Of a DNA stretch of 64,000 bases, positions 39,601 to 53,897 are shown one piece after another. Below the pieces are notes generated by a model. That model was not told where the DNA came from. It saw nothing but the letters and a program-made list of their open reading frames with translations, and made no database searches. Position 1 is the first letter of the stretch, and the number at the start of each line of letters is the position of its first letter. The DNA comes from Sapria himalayana (Eukaryota; Streptophyta; Magnoliopsida; Malpighiales; Rafflesiaceae). Position numbers and translations under genes: made by a program. The stretch spans positions 242,330 to 306,329 of the forward strand of contig JAREIK010000803.1 of the NCBI GenBank assembly GCA_029783825.1, given 5' to 3'.

Positions 39601-42600
39601 AAATAAACAAATAAATAATTAAAATGAATATTTAAAATTAAAATGAAAAATATAATATTGAGATTTATTCTTTATTATTTTAGGTATACCAGTCTAATTT
39701 AAATTAGATCTGTCTAACTAATAATTTATTTTGTAATTAATATTTCTATAAAAATAAACTGATAAATAATTAAAATAAAAATTTAAAATTATAGTGAATA
39801 AAAATTAAAAAGAGATTTATTAATTATTATTAAAGTTTACCAGTTTAATAATTTTAGTATTTAGAGGTTTTTTCGTTTATGATTTTAGTGATTTATGTTT
39901 TTAGGTATTTAGTGGTTTATAAGTTTTATTTAAACAATTAATAACAAAAAAATTATTTTTGATATTTTTTCATATTTTCAAAGGTTATTACATTTGAAAA
40001 TATTATAATTTTAGAATTTTTTAAAAATGTGAATACAATATTTAGTAATAATAATTATTATAATTATATATAATATAAACTAAATATAAACAATTTTATT
40101 GATAGATATGATATCAATTATCAAAAAATAAATTAATATGCAATTATTAATATGATAAATATAAATTAAAATATAATTGTAGAACCTATAAATATTCAAA
40201 ATCCAAGTAAAATTTATTACTAAATAATAATTTTTTTAGTTTTTTTTTCTTTTTATTAGCTTATATATTTTTTTGATTAAAAATTAATTATTTAAATTAT
40301 ATTTGTATCACTCATAATTTATTTTGTATTAATATTTTAATAAATTATTTAAATTATATTTAAGGTTTACGAGTTAAAAGATTTAAGTATTTAGGGGCTT
40401 TTGTGTTTAGGAGTTTAGAGGTTTAAGTGTTTCAGCATTTAGTGGTCTATAAGTTTTATTTAAACAATGATATAATAAAAAATTTATTTTTATTATTTTT
40501 TAAATTTTTGAAGGTTATAACCTTTGAAAATATATTATTTTTTAAAACTTTTTCAAATGTAAATATAATATTTAGTTATAATAATCTTAATAATTAAAAG
40601 TAATTTAAATTCAATATAAATAATTACATTGCTAGATATTATAATAATGATCAAATAAAATTGAATAAACTATTATCAATAAGATAGATATTATTTAAAA
40701 TATATTTGCAAAATCTAAATTTATTCAAAATTAATGTAAAATATTTTACTTAATAATAATTTTTTTAATGTTTTCCTTTTTTTATAACTTTATATTTTTT
40801 TATAATAAATAAATTATTTAAATTAATTTGTCTTACACATAATTTATTTTGTAAATTATAATTCTATAATAATAAACTATTAAATAATTAAAATAATTAT
40901 TTAAAATTATAATGAATACAAATAAAATTGAGATTTATTATTTATTAATCAGGATATACCGGTTAAATGGTTTAAGTATTTAGGTCTTTTTGTGTTTAGG
41001 AGTTTAGTGATTTAAGTGTTTAGTCCTTTAGTGATTTATAGTTATTATCTAAAGAATTAAAAAACAAAAAATTTAATTTTTTGAATTTTTTTAATATTTG
41101 AAGGTTGTAACCTTTGAAAATATAATAATTTTAAATTTCTTTAAATGTGAATACAATATTTAGTTATAATAATCTTAATAATTATATTTAATGTAAACTA
41201 AATATAAATAATTTTATTAATAGATATTATAATAATGATCAATAAATAAATTAATAAACTAGTATTAATAAGAATGATATAAATTAAAATATAATTATAG
41301 AATCTAAATTGATTCAAAATCAAAATAAGATATATTTCTAAATAATAATTTTTTATTTTAAAAATTCTGCTTCATTTTATAAACACATATATTTTTTTGA
41401 TGAAAAATAAATTATTTAAATTATATCTGTCTCACTAATATTTATTTTGTAAATAATATTTCTATAAAAATAAATTGATAAATAATTAAAATGAATATTT
41501 AAAATTATAATGAATAATTTTAAAAAAGAGATATATGATTTATTATTTAGGGTATACTTATTTAATGGTTAATGTTTTTTGTGGTTTTGGTGTTAAGGAG
41601 TTTATTGATTTATATGTTTGCACATTTAGGTGTTAATAGGTTTTATTTAATCAATAAAATAACAAAAAATTTATTTTTATGAATTTTCATGATTTTCAAA
41701 GGTTATAACCTTTGTAAATATAATAATTATTTAATCTTTCTAAACTATGAATACAATACTTATTTATAATAATCTTAATAATTATATTTGATGTAAATTT
41801 AAAATAAAAAATTTTATTAATAAATATTATTATAATGATCGAAAAAAAATTAATAAACTATTATTAATAAGATAGATATTAATTAAAATATATTTGCAAA
41901 CCCAAAATAATTCAAAATCAAAGTAAATTATATTACTAAACAAAATTTTAAAATTTTGAAATTTTGTTTATTTTTATAAGTTATTTTTTTTCATAAAAAA
42001 TAATATAATTAAATTATATGTCTCACTCAGTTATTTATTTAGTAATTAATATTTCTATAAAAATAAACTAAAAAATATTTAAAATGAATATTTAAAATTA
42101 TAATGAATAGAAATAAAAATGAAATGTTTTATTTATTATTTAAGTTATATAGGTTTAATGGTTTAACTATTTTGAGGGTTTTAGGGTTAAGGAGTCTAGA
42201 TATTTAAATGATTAGGCATTAAGTGGTTTATACATTTTATTTAAATAATAAAATAATAAAAAAATTATTTTGTGATTTTTTATCATTTTTGAAGGTTATA
42301 ACCTTTGAAAATATAATAATTTTAAATTTTTTTCAAATGTAAATATAATATTTAGTTATAATAATCTTAATAATTATAAAACATTTAAATTCAATATAAG
42401 TAATTTTATTGATAGATATTATAATAATGATCAAAAAATAAATTAATAAACTATTGTTATTAAGATTGATAACAATTAAAATATAAATGCAAATCCTATA
42501 ATATTCAAAATTAAAGTAAATATATTAATAAATGATAATTTTTTGTTTTTAAATTTTTACTTCTTTTTATATGCTTATATTTATTTTTTGATTCAAAATA

Positions 42601-42810
42601 AATGATTAAAATTATATTTGTCTCACTCTTTATTTATTTTGCAATTAATATTTCTATAAAAATTAAACAAATAAATAATTAAAATGAATATTTAAAATTA
42701 TAATGAATACAAAATAAAATGAGATTTATGTTTATTATATATGGTATACCGATTTAATGGATTATTAATTTAGGGGTTTTGTCGTTTAGGAGTTTAGTAA
42801 TTTATGTTTT

Positions 42811-43342
42811 TATGCATTTGGTGGTTTATAGGTTTTATTTATATAATAAAAATAAAAAAAATTTTTTAGATTTTTTCTGAATTTCAAAGGTTATAACCTT
42901 TAAAAATAAAATAATTTATAAAATTTTTGAAATGTGAATACTATGTATAATTATATTAATCTTACAAATTATATATCATTAAAATTCAATATAAATAATT
43001 TTAATTATAGATATTATAATAATGATCAAAAATTAAATTAATAAACTATTAATAATAATATAAATATTAATTAAAATATATTTACATAACACAAAATGAT
43101 TCAAAATCAAATCAAAATATATTACTAAATAAATATATTTAATTTTTAAATTTTTCCTTCTTTTTATAAGCTTATATTTTTTTTGATTAAAAATAAATTA
43201 TTTAAATAATATTTGTCTTACTCGAAATTTATTTTGTAATTAATTTTTTAAATAATTAAACTATAGATAATTAAAATTAATAGTAAAAATTATAATAAAT
43301 AGAAATAAAAATGAGATTTATTATTTATTAAGTAGTATATAG
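42811..43342 (+). repeat. Satellite segment nearly identical to 32472-32993
   Basis: Partner of the segment 10.34 kb upstream. A more diverged third copy of its 3' half is at about 44975-45258, truncated by a monomer fusion. Confidence 0.75.
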
Positions 43343-46300
43343 TTGTTTAAAGGTTTATGTATTTAGGGGTTTTGGGGTCTATGAGCTTACTAAGTTAAGT
43401 AAGTAAGCATTTACTGATCTATAGGTTTTATTTTAAAAATGAAATAACACAAAATTTATTTTTATTTTTTTTCTCAATTTTTAAGGTTATAACCTTTGAA
43501 AATATAATAATTTTTAAATTTAATTTCAAAAGTGAATACATTATTTATATATAATAATCATAATAATTATATATCATATAAATTCAATATAAACAATTTT
43601 ATTGATAGATATTTTAATAATTATCAAAAAATAAATTAAAAATCTATTATGAATAAGTTTGATATTACTAAAAATATAATATCAAAATCTAAAATGATTC
43701 AAAAGAAAAACAAAATATATCACTAAATAATAATTATTTATTTTTAAATGTTTATGATTTTTATAAGCTTATCTATTTTTTGGTGAAAAATATTTTTAAC
43801 AAATTATATTTTTAACTCATAATTTATTTTATAATTAATATATATATATAAATAAAAACTAAACAATCAAAATGATTTTTTTTAATTATATTGAAAAAAA
43901 TAAAAATGAGATTTATTAATTATTATTTAGTGTATATCGGTTTAAAGGATTATCTATATAGGGGTATCAGGATTTTGTAGTTTAGTGATTTAAGTGATTA
44001 GGCATTTAGTGGTTTATAGGTTTTATTTAAACAATGAAATAATAAAAAAAATATTTTTTTGATTTTTTCACTATTTTCAAATGTTACCTTAGAAAATATA
44101 ATAATTTTAAATTTTTTTTCAAAAGTGAATATAATATTTAGTCATAATAATCATTATATTTATATATAATATAAATTCAATATAAACAATTTTATTGATA
44201 AATATTCTAAAAATGATCAAAAAATAAATTAATAATCTATTATTAATAAGATAGATATCAAATAAAATATAATAAAAAACCCTACAATGATTCAGAAGAA
44301 ATCAAAATATATTACTAAATAATAATTTGTTGTTTTGAATTATTTTTTTCTTTTAAAAAGTTTATCTATACTTTTTTGATGAAAAATAATTTATATTAAT
44401 TATATTTGTTTAACTCATAATTTATTTTGTAATTAATAATTATATAAAAATATACAAATAAATAATTAAAATGAATATTTAAAATTATAATGAAAAAAAA
44501 TGATTTTTATTATTTATTATTTAGGGTATACCGGTTTAATTTAAATTAGAACTTTCTAACTAATAATTTATTTTGTAATTAATATTTCTATAAAATAAAC
44601 TGATAAATAATTAAAATAAAAATTTAAAATTAAACTGGATAAAAATTAAAATGAAAATTTTGATTTATTATTAATGTATACCACTTTAATTATTTAAGTA
44701 TTTAGAGGTTTTGTCATTTAGGAGTTTAGCGATTTATGTTTTTAGACATTTAGTGGTTTATAGATTTTATTTAAACAATGAAATAAAAAAAAATTTGTAA
44801 TTTTTTCTCATTTTCATTGGTCATAACCTTTGAAAATATAATAATATTTAAAATTTTTTGAAATGTGAATACAATATTTAGTTATAATAAGATTAATAAT
44901 TATATATCATTCAAATTCAATATAAATAATTTTATTGATAGATATTATAATAATTATCAGAAATTAAATTAATAAACTATAAATAATAATATAAATATTA
45001 ATTAAAATATATTTACATAACACAAAATGATTCAAAATAAATTAAAAATATATTACTAAATAATAATATTTAATTTTTAATTTGTCCTTCGTTTTATAAG
45101 CTTATATTTTTTTTGATTAAAAATAAATTATTTAAATAATATTTGTCTCACTCGAAATTTATTTTGTAATTAATTTTTCTAAATAATTAAACTATAAATA
45201 ATTAAAAGAATATTTAAAATTATAATAAATAGAAATAAAAATAAGATTTATTATTAATAATCATTATATTTATATATCATATAAATTCAATATAAACATT
45301 TTTATTGATAAATATTCTAATAATGATTAAAAAATAACTTAATAATCTATTATTAATAAGATAGATATCAATTAAAATATAATTACAAAACCTAAAATGA
45401 TTCAGAAGCAAAGCAAAATATATTAATATACAAAAATTTTTAGTTTTGAAATATTTTTTCATTTAAAAAGTTTATCTATAATTTTTCGATGAAAAATGAT
45501 TTATATAATTATATTTGTGTAACTCATAAATTATCTTGTAATTAATATTTATATAAAAATAAACAAATAAATTATTAAAATGAATATTTAAAATTATAAT
45601 TAAAAATGAGATTTATTATTTATTATTTAGGGTATACCTGTCTAATTTAAATTAGATCTGTCAGACTAATAATTTATTTTGTATTTAATATTTCTATAAA
45701 AATAAACTAAAAATTAATTAAAAAAAATTTAAAATTATACTGAATAAAAATTAAAATGATATTTATGATTTATTATTAATCTATATGAGTTTAATGGTTT
45801 AAGAATTATAGGTTTTGTCTTTTTGGTGTTTAGCATTTTATGTTATTCGGCATTTAGTGGTTTATGGGTTTTATTTAATCAATAAAATAACAAAAAAAAA
45901 TTTTATAATTTTTTTTCATTATAATAGGTTATAACCTTTGAAAATATATAATATTTAAAATTTTTTGAAATTTGAATACAATATTTAGTTATAATCATAT
46001 TAGTAATTATATATGATATAAATTTAATATAAATAATTTTATTGATAGATATTATTACAATGATAATATATTAAATTAATAAACTATTAATAATGAGATA
46101 GATATTAATTAAAAAATATTTACAAATCCCAAATTGATTTAGAATTAAAGTAAAATATATTACTGGATAATATTTTTAAATTTTTAAATTTTTACATCTT
46201 TTATAAGCGTATATATATTTTTTGATTAAAAATAAATTATTTAAATTTATTTGTCCCGCTCATAATTTATTTTATAATAAATATTTCTATAAAAATAAAC

Positions 46301-49300
46301 TAATAAATAATTAAAATGAATATTTAAAACTATAATGAATAGAAATTAAAATTACATTTATTAATTTTTATGATTTATATAGTAGTTTAATGGTTTATGT
46401 ATTTAGATATTATGGGGTTTAGGTTATTTATAGATTTAATTGTGTAAGAATTTAGTGGTTTATATGTTTTATTTAAAAAATGAAATAACAAAACATTTAT
46501 TTTTATTATTTTTGATATTTTCAAAGGTTATAACCTTTGAAAATATAATAATTTTTAAAAGTGAATTCAATATTTAGTTATAATAATCATTATATTTATA
46601 TATCATATAAATTCAACATAAACAATTTTAGTGATAAACTAAAAATGATCAAAAATTAAATTAATAATCAATTATTAATAAGAAAGATATCAATTAAAAT
46701 ATAAATACAAAACTTAAAATGATTCATAAGCAAAGCAAATATATTACTATAATAATTTTTGGTTTTGAAATTTTTTTTTATTTTAAAAAGTTTATCTATA
46801 TTTTTTTGATTAAACATAATTTACATAAATTATATTTGTCTAACTCATATTTTATTTTTTAATTAATATCTTTATAAAAATAATAATTAATAATTAAAAT
46901 GAATATTTAAAATTATAACTGATACAAAAATGAGATTTATTATTTATTATTTAGGGTATACCGGTTTAATTTAAGTTATATCTGTCTCTCTAATAATTTA
47001 TTTTGTAATTAATATTTCTATAAAATTAAACTTATAAATAATCTAAGTAAAAATTTAAAATTATACTGAATAAAAATTAAAATGAGATTTATGATTTATT
47101 ATTAATGTATACCAGTTCAATGGTTTAAGTATTATGAGGTTTTGTCATTTAGGAGTTTAGCAATTTATGTTTTTTGTTATTTTCAAATGTTATAACCTTT
47201 GAAAATTTAATAATATTTTAAATTTTTTGAATTTCTATACAATATTTTGTTATAATAATTTTAATATTTCTATATCATATAAAATAAATATAAATAATTT
47301 TATTGATAGATATTATAATAATGATAAAAAATTAAATTAATAAACTATTTATAATAAGATAGATATTAATTAAAAAATATTTACAAAACCCAAATTGATT
47401 CAAAATTATAGTAAAATATATTAGTTGATAATAATTTTTAATTTTTAATAATACTTATTTTTATACTTCTTTTAAAAGCGTATATTTTTTTTGATGAAAA
47501 ATAATTTAATTAAATTATAAGTGTCGCACTCATAATTTCTTTTGTAATAAAAATGTATATAAAAATAAACTAATAAATAATTAAAATGAATATTTAAAAT
47601 TATAATAAATTGAAATAAAAATTAGATTTCTTATTTATTAAGTAGTATATAGTAGTTTAATGGTTTTTGTATTTTGGCAATTACGGGGTTTAGGAGTTTA
47701 CTGATATAACTATGTATGTATTTAGTTATTTATAGGTTTTATTTAAAAAATAAAATAACAAAAAATTTATTTTTATTATTTTTTAATATTTCCAAAGGTT
47801 ATAAACCTTTGAAATTTAATAATTTTTAAATATTTTTTAAAAGTGAATTTAATATTTAGTTATAATAATCTTTATATTTATATATCATATAAATTCAATA
47901 TAACCAATTTTATTGATAAATATTCTAATAATGATCAAAAATAAATTAATAATGTATTATTAATAAGATAGATATCAATTAAATAAAAGATAGATATCAA
48001 TTAAAATATAATTATAAAACCTAAAATGAATCAGAATCAAAGCAAAATATATTACTATATAATAATTTTATATTTAGAAATTTATTTTTCTTCTAAAAAG
48101 TTTGTTTATAATTTTTTGATGAAAAATAATTTATATAAATTATTTTGTCTAACTCAATTTATTTTATAATTAATATTTATATATAAATAAACAAATAAAT
48201 AATTAAAATGAATATTTAAAATTATACTGAAAAAAAATAAGATTTATTATTTATTATTTAGGGATACCAGTTTAATTTAAAGTAGAGCTGTCTAAGTAAT
48301 AATTTATTTTGTAATTAATATTTCTATAAAAATAAACTGATAAATAATTAAAATAAAAATTTAACATTATACTGAATAGAAATTAAAATGAGATTTAAGA
48401 TTTATTATTAATGTATACTAGTTTAATGGTTTAAGTATTTAGAAGTTTTGTCGTTAAGAGTTTACCGATTTATGTTTTTAGGCTTTTAGTGGTTTATAGG
48501 TTTTATATAAAAAAATAAAATAACAAAAAAATTTCTATAATTTGTTATCAATTTCATAGGTTATAACCTTTGTAAATCTAATAATATTTACAATTTTTTG
48601 AAATGTGAATACAATATTTAGTTATAAAAATATTAATAATTATATATCATATAAATTCCATATAAATAATTTTATTGATAGATAATATAATAATGATCAA
48701 AAATTAAATTAATAAACTATTAATAAAAAGATAGATATTATTTAAAAAATATTTACAAAACCCAAATTGATTCAAAATTAAAGTAAAATATATTATATGG
48801 ATAATAATTTTTAATTTTTAAATTTTTACTTCTTTTATAAGCGTATGTTTTTTTTATTAAAAATAAATTAATTAAATTATATTTGTCGCACTCATACTTT
48901 ATTTTTTAATAAATATTTCTATAAAAATAAACTAATAAATAATTAAAATGAATATTTAAAATTATAATAAATAGAAATAAAAATTATATTTATTAATTAT
49001 TAAGTAGTATATAGAAGTTTAATGGTTTGTCTATTTTGGCATTTCTGGGATTACGAGTTTACTGATTTAACTATGTATGCATTTAGTGGTTTATAGTTTT
49101 TATTTAAAAAATAAATAAAATAAAATTATTTTTATTATTTTTTGATTTTTTCAAAGGTCATCATAACCTTTGAAAATATAATAAATTTAAATTTTTTTGA
49201 AAAAGTGAATAAATATTTATTTATAATAATCATTATAATTATATATCATATAAATTCAATAAAAATAATTTTATGATAGATATTCTAATAATTATCAAAA

Positions 49301-49508
49301 AATGAATTAATAATCTATTATGAATAACATTGATCTTACTTAAAATATAATATCCAAACCTAAATTGATTCAAAAAAAAAGCAAAATATATTACTTAATA
49401 ATAATTATTTTTTTAATAATTTTTATTCTTTTTATAAGCTTATCTAATTTTTGATGAAAAATAATTTTTATAAATTGTATTTTTAACTCATAATTTATTT
49501 TATAATTA

Positions 49509-49529
49509 ATATATATATATATATATATA
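49509..49529. repeat. (TA)n microsatellite inside a satellite monomer
   Basis: A TA run following ATAATTAATA, at the same monomer position as 4319-4338 and inverted 18381-18405. Confidence 0.85.
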
Positions 49530-51013
49530 ACTAAAGAATCAAAATAAATTTTTTAGATTCTAATGAAAACACATAAAAATGAGATTTATTAATTATTATT
49601 TAGTGTATGCCGGTTTAAAGTATTATCTATATAGGGGTATTGGGATTTTGTAGTTTAGTGATTTAAGTGTTTAGGCATTTAGTGGTTTATAGGTTTTATT
49701 TAAACAATAAAAGAACAAAAAAAATATTTTTTATTTTTTCACATGTTAAAAGGTTATAATCTTTGAAAATATAATAATTTTAAAATTTTTTTTAAAAGTG
49801 AATATAATATTTAGTTATAATTATTATTAAATATATATATCATATAAATTCAATATAAACATTTTTATTGATAAATATTATAATAATGATAAATAAATAA
49901 TTTAATAATCTATTATTAATAAGTTAAATATCAATTAAAATATAATTACAAAACCTAAAATGATTCGGAAGCAAAGCAAATTATATTACTATATAATAAT
50001 TTTTTGTTTTTAGTTTTTTTGTTCTTTTAATTAGTTTATCTATATTTTTTTGTTGAAAAATAATTTATATAAATTATATTTGTATAACTTATACTTTATT
50101 TTGTAATTAATATTTATATAAAAATAAACAAATAAATAATTAAAATGAATATATAAAATTATAATAAAAAAATTGAGATATATTATTTATAATTTAGAGT
50201 ATACCAGTTTAATTTAAATTATATCTGTCTGGCTAATAATTTTTTTTGTAATTAATAATTCTATAAAAATAAATAGATAAATAATTAAAATAAAAATTTA
50301 AAATTATACTTAATAAAAATTAAATTGAGATTTATGATTTATTATTAATGTATACCAATTTAATGGTTTAAGTATTTAAAGGTTTTGTCATTTAGGAGTT
50401 TAGCGATTTATGTTTTTAGGCATTTAATGGTTTATAGGATTTATTTAAACAATAAAATAACAAAAAAAATTTGTAATTTGTCTCATTTTTATAGGTTATA
50501 ACCTTTGAAAATATAATAATATTTAAAATTTTTTGAAATGTGAATACAATATTTAGTTATAATAATATTAATAATTATAAATCATATAAATTTAATATAA
50601 ACAATTTTATTGATCGATAATATAATAATGATCAAAAATTAAATTTATAAATTATTAATACTAAGATAGATATAAATTAAAAAATATTTACAAAACCCAA
50701 GTTGATTCAAAATTAAAGTAACTTATATTACTTGATAATAAATTTTAATTTTTAAATTTATACTTCTTTTAAAAGCGTATATTTTTATTAGATAAATAAT
50801 ATATTATTTAAATTATATTTGTACCACACATAATTGATTTTGTAATAAATATATCTAAATAAATACACTAATAATAATTAAAATGAATATTTAAAAATAT
50901 AATAAATAGCAATAAAAATTAGATTTATTAATTATCAAGTAGTATTTAGCGGTTTAATGGTTTATGTATTTAGGCATTATGGGGTTTAAAAGTTTACTGA
51001 TTTAACTTTATAT

Positions 51014-51021
51014 GCATTTAG
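51014..51021. repeat. 8-bp target-site duplication, left of element 3
   Basis: GCATTTAG, repeated exactly at 54721-54728. Confidence 0.93.
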
Positions 51022-51608
51022 TAAGGCTGCTCACGGGACTCAGAGATTCGCGACCCGACCCGAAGTCTTGTCCTGAATGAATTGGGACTGACAAAATCCA
51101 ATGACTTTGATTTTCTCGTCCCGTTCTGTAACATATTTTTTATTTTGGGATGGTTCCGAATCTTAAGCAGCATCCATCCCAAGAATCGTCCCATCCTAAA
51201 AAACTGATACTAGAACCAGGAATATATATATATATATATTTATATAACATGAAGATGCCACCAATTCCGCTACTGCCCATCCAATTCCGATGCATCTATT
51301 GCTGTTTCGACGGGTTTGAGGCCGCCTCACGCCATTCCAGCCATGTTCAGTTCGGTCCAGCCCTTGTCCGTCGCACTTCTGGTTGCCTCCACCGTGTCCC
51401 AGATGCCACCAGCCTTTTGGTTTGTTTTTCTGACGAGAATTGAGTGATTAATTATTATTATTATGTTTTTCACTCAGTTTTGTTGAGTATTGGTTGTGGT
51501 GTTGTGGTTGGGCCGAATGAGTGGGCTGAATGTGTTACAGTCAGTTTAGTAGAGCTTGCTTGTTTAAAATATTTATATGTATTTATGCTTAACATATCAT
51601 ATTAATTA

Positions 51609-53897
51609 ATGGCAATGCAGATGGCACAATCCAGCAGTAAACGAAAAATACAATAAATTAAAGATGATCACATCTCAAATTATCAAAGTACTGGTAAATC
51701 CAATCATCATTTTTTCACAAACCCTCCTATTGTTACTGCAGGTTCTTCAATTCCAACTCTAAAAGAAAGTCAAGGTACATCTGAACCTCAAGCTCATAAA
51801 AAGTATACATCTGATTTTTGGGAAACTTATGAGATATTAGTTGATTCAGAGGGAAATAAACTGGTAGGGCAGCTTGTATATGGTGTAGGAAAGAATACAT
51901 GGCAAAAAGTGATCAATGTACTTTGGGGTTATGGAAATACTTGAGAGAGACTTGTAGGAAATTTCCACACAAAAAAGAATTAATAGAAGCTTAAAAAGGT
52001 AAAGTCAAGTCACAATCTTTGTTGAGTTTCACTAAAGGTACTAGTTCAGATGATAACAAATTAAATTGTTGGAAATTTGATCAATAACTAGTTAGGGAGG
52101 CTTTGGTGAAAATGATCATAAAAGATGAATTGCCTTTTTGTTTTGTTGAGAGGGATGAGTTTAAGAAGTTTTGTGAAGTTAGTGTGCCTCAATTTAAAAT
52201 TCTATCTAGGCACCCCACACCGAGGGATTGTTTTTCTTTTTTTGTGAAGGAAAAGAAGAAATTATTAGATAGCATATCATCTCATTGTTGTAGATTTTCA
52301 TTGACTACCAACTCTTGGATAGCATTCAAAATTTGTCTTATATATGTTTGACTATTCATTCTATTGATTCTCAATGAAATATGCACAAAAAGATTTTGAA
52401 CTTTTGTGTAATTAAAAGTCATTTTGGAGTTAATATTAGAAATGCTATTGAGTTTTGCATGAATTAATGGGGTTTGAGAAAGTTGATGTTCATTACTGTT
52501 GACAAATTTATCAAATAATGTTGTTGTAGTTGAACAATTGAAAAAAATGCTTGTGAAGAAAAGTGTTGTACCTTTAAGAGGCGAGCATTTTCATATGAGA
52601 TGTTGTGCTCATATCCTAAACTTAATTGTCAGAGATGGCATTGTAGTAGTTGAGGGTGCTATTCAAAAAATTAGAGGTGTGGTGAAATATGTGAGGAGCA
52701 GTCCTAAAAGATTAGATATGTTTAAGTTATGTGTTGAAGAAGCAAACTTGACATATGGATCATCATTTCATTTAGATTGTCCTACAAGATGGAATTCAAC
52801 TTATTTGATGCTACAAACTGATATAAAATATCAAAAAGAATTTGATAAGTTGGAGGACAAAGATAAAAGGTTTTTGAAGGAGTTTGGTTCAAACGTTCCA
52901 ACTGAGAGAGACTGAACAAATGCCATAATTTCGGCTCATTTCTTGAAAACTTTTTATTAGGTAACTTGTAAATTTTCTGGCTCATAATATTCTACCTCTA
53001 GTGTTTATTTCCTCAGATTATTCGAATTTTGAAAAAAATTGAGCTTAGTGAAAATAGTAGAGATACAATGGTGTCTAAAATGGGTATGTAAATGAGGAAT
53101 AAATTTAACAGATATTGGGGTTCTCTTCAGTCAACAAAAATTATGCTTTTTGTACCAGTAGTCTTGGATCCTTGATATAAGCTCAAATATCTCAAGGTTA
53201 AGTACACTTACCATTATGGAGAGGAATTAGCTAAAAATTTGGTGAAAATGGTTATAAATGCTTTAAATGAGATGATGGATAATTATAAAGATTTAAATGA
53301 AGATGAATCAAAAGAAGATGATTCCTCTTCTACTGTGTTGAATAAAAATGATGATTTTTTTGATGGTGGTAATACTTATGTTGATGATTTTTTTGTTGAA
53401 TTGGATTAAGAACAAGAAGTTACAGCTTTGGAACAGTTGGATAGGTACTTGTAGGACAAACTTGAAAAAAATAGAAATGATTTTGATCTTCTTAATTGGT
53501 GGAAGGTAAATGAGGTTAGGTATCCTTCTTTTGCAAATGGAGCAAGGGATGTATTTGCTATCCAAGCATCTATTTTGGCATACGAATCTACATTTAGTAA
53601 TGTGGGGAGACCTTTAGATAAATTTAGGAGTTCTTTAACACCTATTACGGCCGAAGTTCTCATATGTTTTCAAGATTAGTTGAGAAGCTCAAACAAACCT
53701 ATTGAAATTGAAGAATTAGTTCTAGACCTTGATTGATAATGAATCAGGTTAGTATACAAATCTTGTAAATTTTAATTTCACTTTTAATTATTTTATTCAT
53801 TCAATTTAATAAAAATATGGTTCGATTACAATTTTCAGAGGGGTCACAAGATCCAAATATTCTTCCAACTATAGTTGGCCAACTAAATTTGGAATGA
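51609..53897 (+). pseudogene. hAT transposase pseudogene, near full length
   Basis: ATG at 51609 is followed by TAA at 51654-51656, the same early stop as in element 2 and the 7723-9086 fragment. Next come a BED-like region (about 51800-51960, frameshifted) and a kept stretch at 52103-52351 (ELPFCFVERDEF, KEKKKLLDS). There the first catalytic Asp is Asn (LTTNSW) and a 1-bp deletion follows. VDK keeps the second Asp (about 52500) before another frameshift. RCCAHILNLIV, CPTRWNSTYLML and KFDKLEDKD-like sequence lie within 52499-52915, ending at the shared TGA 52913-52915. TAA 52985-52987 is shared too. LDP is followed by a stop (about 53175). The dimerisation domain (53511-53690, YESTFSNVG) is in frame with VNEVRYPSF, so it lacks the TAG of elements 1 and 2. 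Inactive. Confidence 0.93.
53748..53838 (+). other. Predicted 91-bp intron near the 3' end of the transposase gene
   Basis: CAG|GTTAGT and TTTTCAG|AG are conserved with element 1, and the length is the same. The downstream exon ends at TGA 53895-53897. Confidence 0.6.

Larger units (their letters stand above)
30883..51013 (+). repeat. AT-rich satellite array, forward (about 20 kb)
   Basis: The longest uninterrupted array. Dyad motifs lie near 31338, 31938, 32539, 33135, 33898, 34497, 35197, 35773, 36365, 36965, 37496, 38040, 38634, 39232, 39983, 40513, 41103, 41701, 42294, 42889, 43485, 44083, 44819, 45927, 46526, 47188, 47797, 48559, 49156, 49752 and 50494. Spacings cluster at ~530, ~595 and ~740-765. 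The 44819-45927 gap is a fusion of two monomers near 45258. The array around 30890-33000 recurs about 10.35 kb downstream (41240-43345). No gene is seen; open frames are low-complexity shadows. Confidence 0.93.

Noticed and set aside
51150..51443. 97-codon open frame in the 5' non-coding part of element 3
   Set aside because: It is in the hAT leader, ends before the transposase start and includes a TA-run translated as IYIYIY. It matches no domain known to me, and I see no corresponding open frame in element 2.
53308..53663. Minus-strand open frames across the element 3 dimerisation domain
   Set aside because: They are antisense shadows of the plus-strand hAT dimerisation domain. The same holds for 260-463, 52782-52985 and 21334-21522 opposite transposase sequence.
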